Assembly (NCBI GenBank): GCA_964625865.1 | Contig: CAZVEV010000103.1 | Coordinates: 1-17,924 of the forward strand | DNA from: CAZVEV01 sp964625865 | Lineage (GTDB): Bacteria > Planctomycetota > Phycisphaerae > SM23-33 | Length of the DNA: 17,924 nucleotides | Direction of reading: 5' to 3' | Shown: positions 1 to 7,240 of the stretch, piece after piece | How the letters are laid out: the number at the start of each line of letters is the position of its first letter | How positions within the stretch are numbered: position 1 is the stretch's first letter | Translations under genes and position numbers: made by a program | Notes under the pieces: model-generated | Database searches by the model: none | Told to the model about the DNA's origin: nothing | What the model saw: the letters and a program-made list of their open reading frames with translations, nothing else

Positions 1-1824
1 GCCCTCGGCGTAGGCGGTCTCGACGATAGGCCTGAACTCCGGGCCGCAGTTATACGTGCAGAACGGGAAGACCCCCGCGGGGGTCGAGTACAGGATCACG
101 CACCGCTTGACGCGTTCGACGTCGTAGTTGTAGCGGTCCTGGAAGTGCATGCCCGCGCACAGCAGGGTGCGGTAGTTCTGCTCTCCTGACTTGCCTCGCC
201 CGACGCTCTTGTCGAGCAGACCCATGAGCGAACGAATGAAGCGCTTGACGGTCAGGCCCGGCGGGGCCTGCTCGGCGCGGAAGTTGCGCTTGAACATGCG
301 AACCATGCGAATCCGGTCCAGCCACGTCACCCTGCCGCGGCGGGTAATCCTTGCCGCCAGGGCATTCATCTCGCTGAACATGCCCTCCACGTCGATCACC
401 TGCGGGAACGGGTAGGCCCTGCCCTCCGGCGAGACCAGGAAGTACGTACCCAGCGCGCAGTCCGGGTGGCACGACGGGCGGATCTTCGGCTTGCCCGTCA
501 TCGCCTCCATGATCTGCGCCAGCGGCACGACGATGCTCAGCGGGTACATGTCCCTCAGCGGGTCGGCGCCGACGGCGCGGGCGATGTCGTGGGCCAGGTC
601 GCCCAGCGTGTAGCGCCGGGCCGCCAACTCGTCCTGGTCGATCCGCCCGGTGAACGAGACCGGCTGATAGCTGATCGCGCTGATGACGTCGATGTTGGCG
701 ATGGCGAACTCGAGGATGGGCCCGACCTGGTCGCTCGTGACGCCCTTGAGGATGGTGGGAACGAGGCAGATCTTCATGCCGAGCCGGCGACAGTTCTCGA
801 TCGTCGCGAGCTTCTTTTCCCAGATGCCGGGGAAGTTCCGCGTCTCGGCGTAGGCGGCCTCGCCCACACCGTCGAACTGGAGATACAACACGTGCAGGCC
901 GGCGTCGAAACATTCCTTGGCGAACTCGGTGTTCGCCAGCGTCAGGCCGTTGGTGGCGATCTGGATGTGCGAGAAGCCCATGTCGCGCGCCGTCGCGACG
1001 ATCCTGACGAAGTCCGGGTGGACGGTCGGCTCGCCGCCGGTGAACTGGACGGCCGTCGTGGGCGTGGGCCTCATGTCGCGCAGCGTTTGCAGCTGGCGGA
1101 CGATCTGGTCGAAGTCCGGCTGGAAGACCTGGCCGGTCACCCCCGCGTTGGCGAAGCAGATCGGACAGCGCATGTTGCAGCGGTTGGTCAGGTCGATCTG
1201 GGCCAGGCAGGGGGCCGAGACGTGCTGATTGCACAGGCCGCAGTCGGACGGACAGTTCGCCCCGCCGGTGACCTGCGGGAACTCGTGACCCGGGTGTTCC
1301 TCGAACGACCACCAGGCGGCCTTGGCGTACAGCAGGGCGTCGGAGTTGATGCAGTCGCGGAAGTAGCCGTGTTCGGGGCAGGTCTTTTCCATGAAGACCG
1401 CCTCATCCTCGACGAAGTACCGCCCGAGGATGATGCCCGAGCACTCCGGACAGAGCGTCTCGACGGTTCGCGGCAGGCGACGGATGACGGGACGAACGCG
1501 GGCGCCGTGGATGGTCGTCGCGGCCGAGCCGGGCACGTCGCTGACGGCGTGGGTCCAGATGCGATCGTGATGCACTTCGCGCTGCGGGCCGCAGGTGGGG
1601 CAAGCGCAGGTCAGGACGATCTGGCCCCGATGGTCGTCTGTCGGCGCGGGGCGGTCGAACGTGGCGTCGACGACGGTCCGGCAGGTCGGGCACGTGGCGC
1701 GCGTGGCGACGGGGAGGGCGGCGTACGTCGACGCGAAGCGGCGCATGGCGTGCTTGAACTCGTCGAGCGCCGCGTACCGCGGGGCGGCCTGCAAAGCGTC
1801 GGGTGTCTCGGTGTCTTGAGGCAT
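1..1824 (-). CDS. Tes-type radical SAM enzyme (C-terminus outside window)
   Basis: Partial gene: 608 residues are visible from the ATG at 1824 and no stop is reached before base 1. The radical SAM cluster motif CxxxCxxC is C216, C220, C223 (TNRCNMRCPICFANAG) and is followed by FTGGEPT at 261-267. Just before it is a second motif, C191/C195/C198 (CPSDCGLCNQH), typical of the tetraether lipid synthase family (Tes, MJ0619). The N-terminus holds further Cys pairs (C45/C48, C73/C75/C78, C125/C128), and the C-terminal part has C452, C456, C556, C575, C589 and C593, with a MHF-D-YNYD-ERV-RC block I recall as conserved in Tes proteins. Archaeal Tes joins two lipid tails by C-C bond formation at unactivated methyl carbons; the substrate here is unknown. 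It starts 18 nt after the dehydratase-like gene, so the two are probably co-transcribed. The RBS is weak (GTGAG); an in-frame GTG at 1833 is an alternative start. Radical SAM is sure; the Tes subfamily is likely from motifs; function is inference. Confidence 0.88.
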   Translation of the reverse strand, partial: MPQDTETPDALQAAPRYAALDEFKHAMRRFASTYAALPVATRATCPTCRTVVDATFDRPAPTDDHRGQIVLTCACPTCGPQREVHHDRIWTHAVSDVPGSAATTIHGARVRPVIRRLPRTVETLCPECSGIILGRYFVEDEAVFMEKTCPEHGYFRDCINSDALLYAKAAWWSFEEHPGHEFPQVTGGANCPSDCGLCNQHVSAPCLAQIDLTNRCNMRCPICFANAGVTGQVFQPDFDQIVRQLQTLRDMRPTPTTAVQFTGGEPTVHPDFVRIVATARDMGFSHIQIATNGLTLANTEFAKECFDAGLHVLYLQFDGVGEAAYAETRNFPGIWEKKLATIENCRRLGMKICLVPTILKGVTSDQVGPILEFAIANIDVISAISYQPVSFTGRIDQDELAARRYTLGDLAHDIARAVGADPLRDMYPLSIVVPLAQIMEAMTGKPKIRPSCHPDCALGTYFLVSPEGRAYPFPQVIDVEGMFSEMNALAARITRRGRVTWLDRIRMVRMFKRNFRAEQAPPGLTVKRFIRSLMGLLDKSVGRGKSGEQNYRTLLCAGMHFQDRYNYDVERVKRCVILYSTPAGVFPFCTYNCGPEFRPIVETAYAEG

Positions 1825-1842
1825 CGGGCTCACGGCGGGTTG

Positions 1843-3174
1843 TCAGTCCTCGAAGCACGCCGGATACCGGCGCGTGGTGGTCTTTCGCTTCCGGTAGCCG
1901 GCCGCCAGTTCCATGAAGATGTCCAGGTCGCGGTCCATGTTGGAACTGGCATCGTCGAAGTAGAAGTTCCGGATGGGCAGTTCGTCGTAGTCGCGTGCGA
2001 CGGCGTGGTAGACGGCCTCCGAGACGATCCCGTTCATGCACGAGAACGGGCTGATGTCGATGATGCCGTCGGCGCCCTTGCCGTGCAGGTAGATGCTCTT
2101 GCCGATCGACAGCGCCATTTCGCCCAGGGCCCCGTCGGCAGGCAGGTAGGGCCAGCCGGGCTCCAGCACCTCGCCGAACAGGTCGTGCGGCTCCTCGTAG
2201 CCGACAAAGTCCTCGGCAAAGGGCCCGGCCAGCGCGTCTTCGTCGCGCCGCTGGAAGGCGTCGCGCACGTGGGCGCCGAGCATGGACATCGAGAACCGCT
2301 TGCCGATGCGCCGCAGGCGGTCGCGGTGCGACCAGTTGGTGTACCAGACCCATTCGGCGATATCGCTGAGCCACGCCTCGCCGCCGTGGGCCTCGATCCG
2401 CCTGACCGCGTCGTTGTTGCTGAACGTGTTCAGGCGGCAGAAGATCTCGCCGACCACGCCGATCAGCGGGCGGTCGCGCGTGTATCGCGCAGGCACGGCG
2501 CGGAAGGCGTCCCGTGCCCTGGTCAGCCCGTCGACCAGGCCCTGCAGGTGGTCGCGTCCGTGCAGGCCCGGCGTCTCGGCCACCGCGATGATCTCGCGCA
2601 GGCCCTCTTCCATCGCCGCATCCGTCGCGCCCGGCTCGGTCTCGTAGGGGCGTGTCCGGAGCATCGCCTTGCGGAGGATGTCCCCCGCAACCAGGCCGCG
2701 CCAGAGGCGGCGAACCATGTCGCCGGCGTGCTCGGAGAAGCCTTCATAGCTGTTCTTGCTGGTCGGCGAGACGATGGGGATGTTCTGGTAGCCCATCTCG
2801 TCCAGCACGTGCCTGAGATACGGCGAGTATTGCCCGAACCGGCAGGGTCCCTCGGCGGTGGGCATGAAGAAGGCGGTCTTGTCAGCGTCGAAGTCGTCAG
2901 CCTCGATGACGCGGAGGAAATCGCCGAGGGTCAGCTTCTCGGGGTAGCATTCCTCGCCGCTGGTGTGCAGCGAGCCGAGCAGGAGCGTCTTGTCGTCGGA
3001 CTCGGGCACGACGGCGGCGTTGACGCCTATCGAACGGAAGACCGCGGCGGCCATCTCCGCGCCGATGTACGTCATCCGCGGGATCCAGAGCGTTCGACCG
3101 TCCAGCACGTTTGTCGTCGTCTTCTCAGCCACGTTCGCACTTGCCCCGCCTGCTCGCACGCAGACTAAAAACAC
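1843..3174 (-). CDS. DUF2229 / HgdB-like 2-hydroxyacyl-CoA dehydratase-related Fe-S protein
   Basis: A 443-residue protein resembling the C-terminal dehydratase-like half of the large acyl-CoA dehydratase activase fusions (COG3580/COG3581 type). Recognisable blocks are LWIPRMTYIGAEMAA near residue 29, GEECYPEK (C76), EGPCRFGQY (C111), GVVGEIFCRLNTFSNN in the middle and ISPFSCMNG (C379). The three conserved Cys are plausible [4Fe-4S] ligands, as in HgdB/BcrB-like subunits. The N-terminal ASKHA ATPase domain of full-length activases is absent, so an ATP-driven partner would have to be encoded elsewhere. The family carries out low-potential one-electron reductions of thioesters or esters; the substrate here cannot be read from sequence. 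The start is uncertain: GTG at 3174 gives the full ORF, GTG at 3132 a shorter one, and neither has a strong RBS. It is first in a cluster with the radical SAM gene and lies just downstream of tRNA-Thr on the same strand. Confidence 0.85.
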   Translation of the reverse strand: MFLVCVRAGGASANVAEKTTTNVLDGRTLWIPRMTYIGAEMAAAVFRSIGVNAAVVPESDDKTLLLGSLHTSGEECYPEKLTLGDFLRVIEADDFDADKTAFFMPTAEGPCRFGQYSPYLRHVLDEMGYQNIPIVSPTSKNSYEGFSEHAGDMVRRLWRGLVAGDILRKAMLRTRPYETEPGATDAAMEEGLREIIAVAETPGLHGRDHLQGLVDGLTRARDAFRAVPARYTRDRPLIGVVGEIFCRLNTFSNNDAVRRIEAHGGEAWLSDIAEWVWYTNWSHRDRLRRIGKRFSMSMLGAHVRDAFQRRDEDALAGPFAEDFVGYEEPHDLFGEVLEPGWPYLPADGALGEMALSIGKSIYLHGKGADGIIDISPFSCMNGIVSEAVYHAVARDYDELPIRNFYFDDASSNMDRDLDIFMELAAGYRKRKTTTRRYPACFED

Positions 3175-3246
3175 AACACCGACGACTCGCTATGCCCCTG
3201 ACCGCCAGGGGGCTCATCATCCCAAGACAACGAATCGTCGATGCCA

Positions 3247-3318
3247 AGCCAGCGGAGGGAATCGAACCCACAACCGCGGCTTTACAAAAGCCGTGCTCTA
3301 CCGTTGAGCTACGCTGGC
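3247..3318 (-). tRNA. tRNA-Thr (anticodon UGU)
   Basis: On the minus strand, the acceptor arms GCCAGCG (3318-3312) and CGCTGGC (3254-3248) pair perfectly. The D arm has GCTC/GAGC. The anticodon stem CGGCT/AGCCG encloses the seven-base loop TTTGTAA, giving anticodon TGT, which reads ACA (Thr). The T loop is TTCGATT, and the T stem GTGGG/CCCTC has one T-T mismatch. The discriminator base is U and the 3' CCA is not encoded. The gene is 72 nt with no intron. Confidence 0.93.
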
Positions 3319-3415
3319 AAACGACTCTGCATCACTCTAGCGGCGCCAACGACGCCGGTCAAGACCAGAGCCCGCCAGAAGAAAAACCCGCACGCTGCAT
3401 ATTCCCAATGACCAT

Positions 3416-3444
3416 TTGAATTGAGGGGCCTGATAGGACATAAT
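3416..3444 (+). promoter_or_regulatory. sigma70-like promoter of the toxin-antitoxin pair
   Basis: TTGAAT (3416-3421), a 17-nt spacer and CATAAT (3439-3444) fit a housekeeping promoter. The start codon of the antitoxin lies 20 nt beyond the -10 box, leaving room for a short leader holding the Shine-Dalgarno GGAG at 3453-3456. The stretch is visibly richer in A and T than its surroundings. Such pairs usually repress their own promoter through the antitoxin; no clear operator palindrome is seen here. Confidence 0.5.
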
Positions 3445-3464
3445 AACGGATTGGAGATAAGACT

Positions 3465-3677
3465 ATGGTTACAGTTCATCCCGAATATGTTGTCGACAAA
3501 GACAAGCAGCCTACGGCGGTGCTTCTGCCCATTTCCGAATGGGAAGAGGTTATGGATGAGCTTGAGGAACTCGACGATATTCGGGCGTATGATAACGCCA
3601 AGGCGAATGCCTCCGCCCAAGACAGCATCCCGTTGGACCAGGCCGTGCGCGAAATCCAAGAGGGGCACGACGCGTGA
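3465..3677 (+). CDS. Type II antitoxin, RelB/Phd-like
   Basis: A 70-residue acidic protein beginning MVTVHPEYVVDKDKQPTAV, then LLPISEWEEVMDELEELDDI, then a low-complexity tail with a final EIQEG. The N-terminal strand plus the ISEWEEV helix is the pattern of Phd/YefM- and RelB-like antitoxins that bind DNA with the N-terminus and wrap the toxin with the C-terminal tail. The ATG at 3465 has GGAG nine bases before it. The stop (TGA, 3675-3677) overlaps the GTG start of the toxin by GTGA, so the two are translationally coupled, which keeps antitoxin in excess. The family assignment between Phd and RelB is not firm; the antitoxin role rests on the toxin partner. Confidence 0.82.
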   Translation: MVTVHPEYVVDKDKQPTAVLLPISEWEEVMDELEELDDIRAYDNAKANASAQDSIPLDQAVREIQEGHDA

Positions 3678-3928
3678 CGTATTCGGTCGAGATTCTTCGA
3701 TCCGCACAGAAGCAGTTGGCTCGAATCGACCGGCAAGATCAGTCTCGGATCATATCGGCAATCCAATCGCTTGAGGACAACCCTCGCCCTCAGGGGTGCC
3801 AAAAGCTCACCGGCCGTCAGGCTTGGCGCATCAGGGTCGGGGCCTATCGCGTCATTTACGAGATACGCGACAATGAACTGCTCGTCCTGGTCGTCACGCT
3901 GGGGCACAGGAGAGACGCATACAGGTAG
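3674..3928 (+). CDS. Type II toxin, RelE/ParE family
   Basis: An 84-residue basic protein with the full RelE/ParE pattern: VEILRSAQKQLARID near the start, SLEDNPRP and KLTG in the middle, then WRIRVGAYRVIYEI and a C-terminal VVTLGHRRDAYR. The RxGxYRxIYxI strand pair and the final basic HRRDAYR segment are the family signature; the latter carries residues that in RelE toxins contact mRNA in the ribosomal A site. Members either cleave mRNA (RelE) or poison gyrase (ParE); the KLTG...GHRRDAYR form favours RelE-type ribosome-dependent cleavage, by inference. The start is GTG inside the antitoxin stop. Nothing looks truncated. Confidence 0.9.
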   Translation: MTYSVEILRSAQKQLARIDRQDQSRIISAIQSLEDNPRPQGCQKLTGRQAWRIRVGAYRVIYEIRDNELLVLVVTLGHRRDAYR

Positions 3929-3989
3929 CGGTTCAAGTCGAATTCGCTCTACCCCGCCCCCGCACATTCGGGCCTGTCGGCATGCCAGT

Positions 3990-4008
3990 CCCCGTCTTCG
4001 ACTCGGGG
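3990..4008. terminator. Weak hairpin between convergent relE-like and uroD-like genes
   Basis: CCCCG (3990-3994) and CGGGG (4004-4008) can form a 5-bp G/C stem with a nine-base loop between the toxin stop (3928) and the stop of the minus-strand UroD-like gene (4058). There is no U-run on either side, so a terminator role is only suggested by the position between convergent genes. The rest of 3929-4057 shows nothing recognisable. Confidence 0.25.
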
Positions 4009-4057
4009 CAGTCGCTTCGATGATCACGTACGCCGCTGACAGCGACATCCAAATGCC

Positions 4058-5089
4058 TCAGCGCCCGGCGGCGAGGCACATGTCCTTGAAGCGCAGGAGG
4101 TGCTCGGCGGGGGTGTCGTAGGACACGCAGCCGCAGCCCCAGACGAAGTTCGCCATGCCCGCCGACTTGCTCGCAAGGGCCTGAACCGAAGCAGACAGGA
4201 CCTCCCAGTCGCCGCGCTCGATCACCTTGGGGTCGGCGCAACCGCGGATGATCATTCGGCGGTCGCCGATCTCGCGGCGCATGAAGTCGAAGTCCGTGTT
4301 GAAGTCGGCGACCACCAGCGACGTGCCGACCTCGATGAAGAAGTCCATCAGGATCGCGGTATCGCCTCCCATGATGACCGCGGGCGGGGGCGTGGAAAAC
4401 TCGGCGCCCACCGCGTCGATGATGCGCTTGTTGTAGGGCACGACGAAGTCGCCGAAGATCCGCGGGTCGATCAGCGGAAGGGTCGCCCACGATTCGAACA
4501 GGTACACGCCCGCACCTGTGGCGGACAGATCGCGGGCCTGCCGGATCGACAGCTCCGTCGTACGTTCGAGCAGCGCGTGGGCGTCGTCGGGGGCCAGGCA
4601 GATATCGGCGATGAGATTCTCGAACCCGCGCAGCTCGACCGCCTGCGAGAACGGCCCGCCCATGCAGGCGTAGACCCAGACGTCCGAGCCGATCTCGTCC
4701 ACGACGCGGCGCGAGGCGGCGGCGATCAGCCCGAGGCGGTTGGACTCGCCCGGGGCGGGGATGGGCAGGTCGGACGGGTCCGGCATCTTCTCGCCCGCCA
4801 GCGGATGCGACGTGACGCCGGGAATCGACGCGCCCTCGCCGTCGCTGATCGCGCAGCCGAACGCCTCGGCCTCGATGTTGTAGATGTCAATGCCGACCGA
4901 CACGATGTCGTGGGCGTACCGCCGCCACGATTCGACAGCCGCCGCGGCCATCAGGTCCGCACTGCGGCTGGCCCGGCCGGGCGTCTCGCCGATGACCGCC
5001 GCCCCGTGCTCGTAAATCGACGGGACGAACGGGCGCCGGTCGGGCATCTGCCCGGCCAATACGCGCTGCATTCGCTCAATAGGCTTCAT
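4058..5089 (-). CDS. Uroporphyrinogen decarboxylase-superfamily protein (MtaA/CmuA-like, not HemE)
   Basis: A 343-residue protein with the UroD TIM-barrel pattern: PIERMQRVLAGQMPDRRPF at the N-terminus, FGCAISDGEG near 77-86, GGPFSQAVELRGFENLI at 144-160, ESWATLPLIDPRIFGDFVVP at 199-218 and TPAEHLLRFKD near the end. True HemE has RQAGRYMPEY near its start; that is absent. Methylcobalamin:CoM methyltransferases (MtaA/MtbA) use an H-x-C...C zinc site; here the H-x-C position reads I239-M-G241 (VIMGGDT), although Cys319/Cys321 remain (WGCGC). It is therefore a divergent member with no known substrate. Its start follows the symporter stop by about 20 nt, and that stop (TGA) is part of TGAGGAG, a likely RBS. 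In-frame GTGs at 5101, 5098 and 5095 are alternative starts. The pairing suggests processing of the imported compound. Confidence 0.87.
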   Translation of the reverse strand: MKPIERMQRVLAGQMPDRRPFVPSIYEHGAAVIGETPGRASRSADLMAAAAVESWRRYAHDIVSVGIDIYNIEAEAFGCAISDGEGASIPGVTSHPLAGEKMPDPSDLPIPAPGESNRLGLIAAASRRVVDEIGSDVWVYACMGGPFSQAVELRGFENLIADICLAPDDAHALLERTTELSIRQARDLSATGAGVYLFESWATLPLIDPRIFGDFVVPYNKRIIDAVGAEFSTPPPAVIMGGDTAILMDFFIEVGTSLVVADFNTDFDFMRREIGDRRMIIRGCADPKVIERGDWEVLSASVQALASKSAGMANFVWGCGCVSYDTPAEHLLRFKDMCLAAGR

Positions 5090-5107
5090 GCTCACCACCA
5101 CTACTCC

Positions 5108-6778
5108 TCAGACGTTCAACAGGACCATCATCGTCAGGACACATCCGACACAGATCGCGAGGGTCACCACGAAGCCCACCCACGACTGGCGCGACGGCTT
5201 GACGAGGAACATCCCGCCTGACGTCAGCAGGCGGCGGTCCGGCGGGACGGCCTGGTCCAAGGGCATCTCGAGCCTGTCCTCGGCCCCGATGGGCGTGTGA
5301 ATCTTGCGGAAGAACGTCTCGATCCGCTCGGGGGCCGGCGGGCGGGTCAGCAACGAGCCGACAATCCCGCCGAGCAGGCCCACGCCGAGCGGCAGGGCGA
5401 AGACAGCAGCCTTGGGCAGGCCCGGAAAAACGCGCACCGCGACGAAGACCGCCAGCGCTGCCCCCGTCGCGCAGAACATCCCCGCCTGGTTCATCCGGCG
5501 CCACACCATGCCCATCGCCGTCGACAGCCCCACCAGCGCCAGGATGCCGAAGTACATCATGATCGCCTTGACCACCCCGCCGGCCGCCAGCGCGAAGACC
5601 ACCGACGCGAAGACGATCACCACGCCGGTAATCCGCGTGACGGCTACCAGGTGCTTCTCGTCGGCGTCGGGGCGGACGTGCACGCGATAGATGTTCTGCG
5701 AGAACAGCCCCGCGACGGTCACCTGGAACGCGTCGCCCGACGACATCGCCGCCGCCATCACGCAGGCGAGCATCAGCCCCTGCAGCGCGGGCGACAGCAG
5801 GTTGCGTATCGCATCGCCGAACGCCGCGTCGGGCACGATCTTCGCATCGGTCTTGACCAGGTAGGCCAGCCAGCACAGGCCCAGCACGCACCAGCCGATC
5901 GTGCAGATCCGCTTGAGCATGTTGCCCCCCACGAAGCCCATGCGCCCCTCCCACTCGGTGCGCCCGGCCCCGCAGACCGACACGAGGTGCGGCAGGGCCA
6001 GCGCCGTCAGCGGCGCGGTGAGGCACAGCACGACGACGGTCCAGAAATCGAACACGTCGGGGTTTCGCAGGCTGAGGAAGTGCGTCGAGCCGGCCGCCTT
6101 GCCCGCCTGGCCCACGGTCTCCCGCATGCCCGCCATTCCGGCGACCTCCGTCAGTTCCAGCGCCGCCGGGATCGCGAGGACCGACAGCACGATGATCATC
6201 AGCCCCTGGACCATGTCCGTCCGGACCGCCGCCACGATGCCGCCCCAGTAGCCGTAAAGCACGAACGTGACCGTCAGCGACAGGAGGATGCCGTAGAACC
6301 ACGCGTCGGCGTCGGGGGCCGCGGCCTTGCCCATCATGCCCTGAACCGTCCGCGTGGTGGCCAGCAGGACGCTCGCCAGGCACACCGTCATGCCCGCGGT
6401 GGCCACCAGCGTGTACAGCACGGCGGCCCCGTGGCCGAAGCGTTCCTCGAAGTAGTCGGCCATCGTGAGGCATCGCATGCGGCGGATAATCGGCGCGATC
6501 AGCCAGTAAAACGGCGTGCCGAACATCCACATCCACGAGACCCATATCCCGGAGGCCCCGCTGCGTACCGTGCCGCTGACGACGCCCGCGGTGTCGCCCG
6601 GGTTCGTGCCGGCCCCGAAGGCGTGCATGACCATCATCCACACGCCGAACTTCCGGTTGCCCAGCAGGTAGCCCTCCTGGCTGGCGATGCCCTTCTTGGA
6701 CCACCAGCCCATCAGGAGCATCCCCGCGAAGTACAGCACGAGTATGACCCAGATCACGGTATCGAGTCCCAGAATCAT
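5108..6778 (-). CDS. Sodium:solute symporter (SSS family)
   Basis: A 556-residue polytopic membrane protein, usual length for SSS (SLC5-like) transporters. It opens with a membrane helix (TVIWVILVLYFAGMLLMGWW), then the family-typical SQEGYLLGNRKFGVW, and has roughly a dozen hydrophobic segments. The SSS signature GYWGGIVAAVRTDMVQGL lies in the middle, followed by LPHLVSVCGAG and a cytosolic tail before a last helix. The start chosen is ATG 6776-6778, which has AGAAAGGA a few bases upstream; an in-frame extension to 6931 reads as non-membrane Arg-rich sequence through an apparent promoter region and is unlikely. Members couple Na+ entry to uptake of sugars, amino acids, betaines or carboxylates; the substrate cannot be told. 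It is the first gene of a two-gene unit with the UroD-like protein. TATCAT at 6834-6829 on the minus strand could be its -10 box. Confidence 0.92.
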   Translation of the reverse strand: MILGLDTVIWVILVLYFAGMLLMGWWSKKGIASQEGYLLGNRKFGVWMMVMHAFGAGTNPGDTAGVVSGTVRSGASGIWVSWMWMFGTPFYWLIAPIIRRMRCLTMADYFEERFGHGAAVLYTLVATAGMTVCLASVLLATTRTVQGMMGKAAAPDADAWFYGILLSLTVTFVLYGYWGGIVAAVRTDMVQGLMIIVLSVLAIPAALELTEVAGMAGMRETVGQAGKAAGSTHFLSLRNPDVFDFWTVVVLCLTAPLTALALPHLVSVCGAGRTEWEGRMGFVGGNMLKRICTIGWCVLGLCWLAYLVKTDAKIVPDAAFGDAIRNLLSPALQGLMLACVMAAAMSSGDAFQVTVAGLFSQNIYRVHVRPDADEKHLVAVTRITGVVIVFASVVFALAAGGVVKAIMMYFGILALVGLSTAMGMVWRRMNQAGMFCATGAALAVFVAVRVFPGLPKAAVFALPLGVGLLGGIVGSLLTRPPAPERIETFFRKIHTPIGAEDRLEMPLDQAVPPDRRLLTSGGMFLVKPSRQSWVGFVVTLAICVGCVLTMMVLLNV

Positions 6779-6930
6779 CGCGGTCCTTTCTGCCGCGGGG
6801 GCATCGCGGCGGCCAAGTTGCAGGGCGTATGATAGCGGCCCGCGGGGACGGTTGCCACATCCCAACGACAGGCGCGGGACCAAACGTGTCGTTTCATGTG
6901 TGGCGGCGGTCAAAGGCATCGCCGTTTCCA

Positions 6931-6978
6931 CGTCTAGCGGCGGGGCTTGCCCCGCGTGCGGCGTCGCTTGCGACGCCG
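6931..6978. repeat. REP-like double hairpin starting CGTCTAGCGG
   Basis: Two perfect hairpins follow each other: GCGGGGC-TT-GCCCCGC at 6940-6955 and CGGCGTCGC-TT-GCGACGCCG at 6959-6978, both with TT loops. They are preceded by CGTCTAGCGG (6931-6940). The same ten bases occur inverted at 12665-12674, and TAGCGGCGGGGC (6935-6946) recurs at 12571-12582. This marks a dispersed REP-like element in the divergent intergenic region 6779-7240. The rest of that region (about 6980-7170) shows no gene. Confidence 0.6.
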
Positions 6979-7174
6979 AAGACCTCCGATCACGCTACGC
7001 GCCACACCTTAGGCTGGGCACCTGCGCTACGAGCAATTGACCCCCGTCTGCAACCGATCGCAGTGGGAGAAGTACATCCTGAGCCGCTGACGAGACGGAA
7101 AGAGGCGGACGGAGTGCGAAGCCGCAAGCGGCCGCTGCGCGGTGTGCGGACCGGCGGGGAGGTGAGTTGGCCCG

Positions 7175-7203
7175 TTGCATTGGCGGGGTGGCAGGGGTAT
7201 TCT
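7175..7203 (+). promoter_or_regulatory. Candidate sigma70-like promoter of guaA
   Basis: TTGCAT (7175-7180), a 17-nt spacer and TATTCT (7198-7203) lie 37 nt before the guaA ATG. The match is moderate (TTG and TAT..T conserved). No purine riboswitch or obvious operator is seen between it and the gene. Confidence 0.4.
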
Positions 7204-7240
7204 CTGTGGTTTCTTCCATAGGCCGGAACGAGGCAGCAGG

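Noticed and set aside
50..1312. A 420-codon minus-strand frame over the radical SAM gene.
   Set aside because: Arg/Pro-rich shadow; the real frame on the same strand carries CxxxCxxC and GGEP and runs off the window edge.
466..3168. A 900-codon open frame on the plus strand opposite the dehydratase-like and radical SAM genes.
   Set aside because: Its product is Arg/Val/Gly/Asp-rich with no motif, and the opposite strand encodes two recognisable proteins; long antisense frames are common in GC-rich DNA.
3247..3464. tRNA-Thr as an integration site for the toxin-antitoxin pair.
   Set aside because: The pair lies upstream of the tRNA 5' end, no duplicated tRNA 3' fragment was found and no integrase is present.
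3929..3960. A tRNA fragment (GGTTCAAGTCGAATTCGCTC) after the toxin gene.
   Set aside because: The T-arm stem does not pair and no other tRNA arm is present.
6779..6931. An N-terminal extension of the symporter by 51 residues.
   Set aside because: Not hydrophobic, Arg-rich, and passes through a likely promoter; the ATG at 6778 has a good RBS and begins right before the first membrane helix.
6860..7240. A purine riboswitch before guaA.
   Set aside because: No conserved purine-aptamer pattern could be read; the region is mainly hairpin repeats and a plausible promoter.
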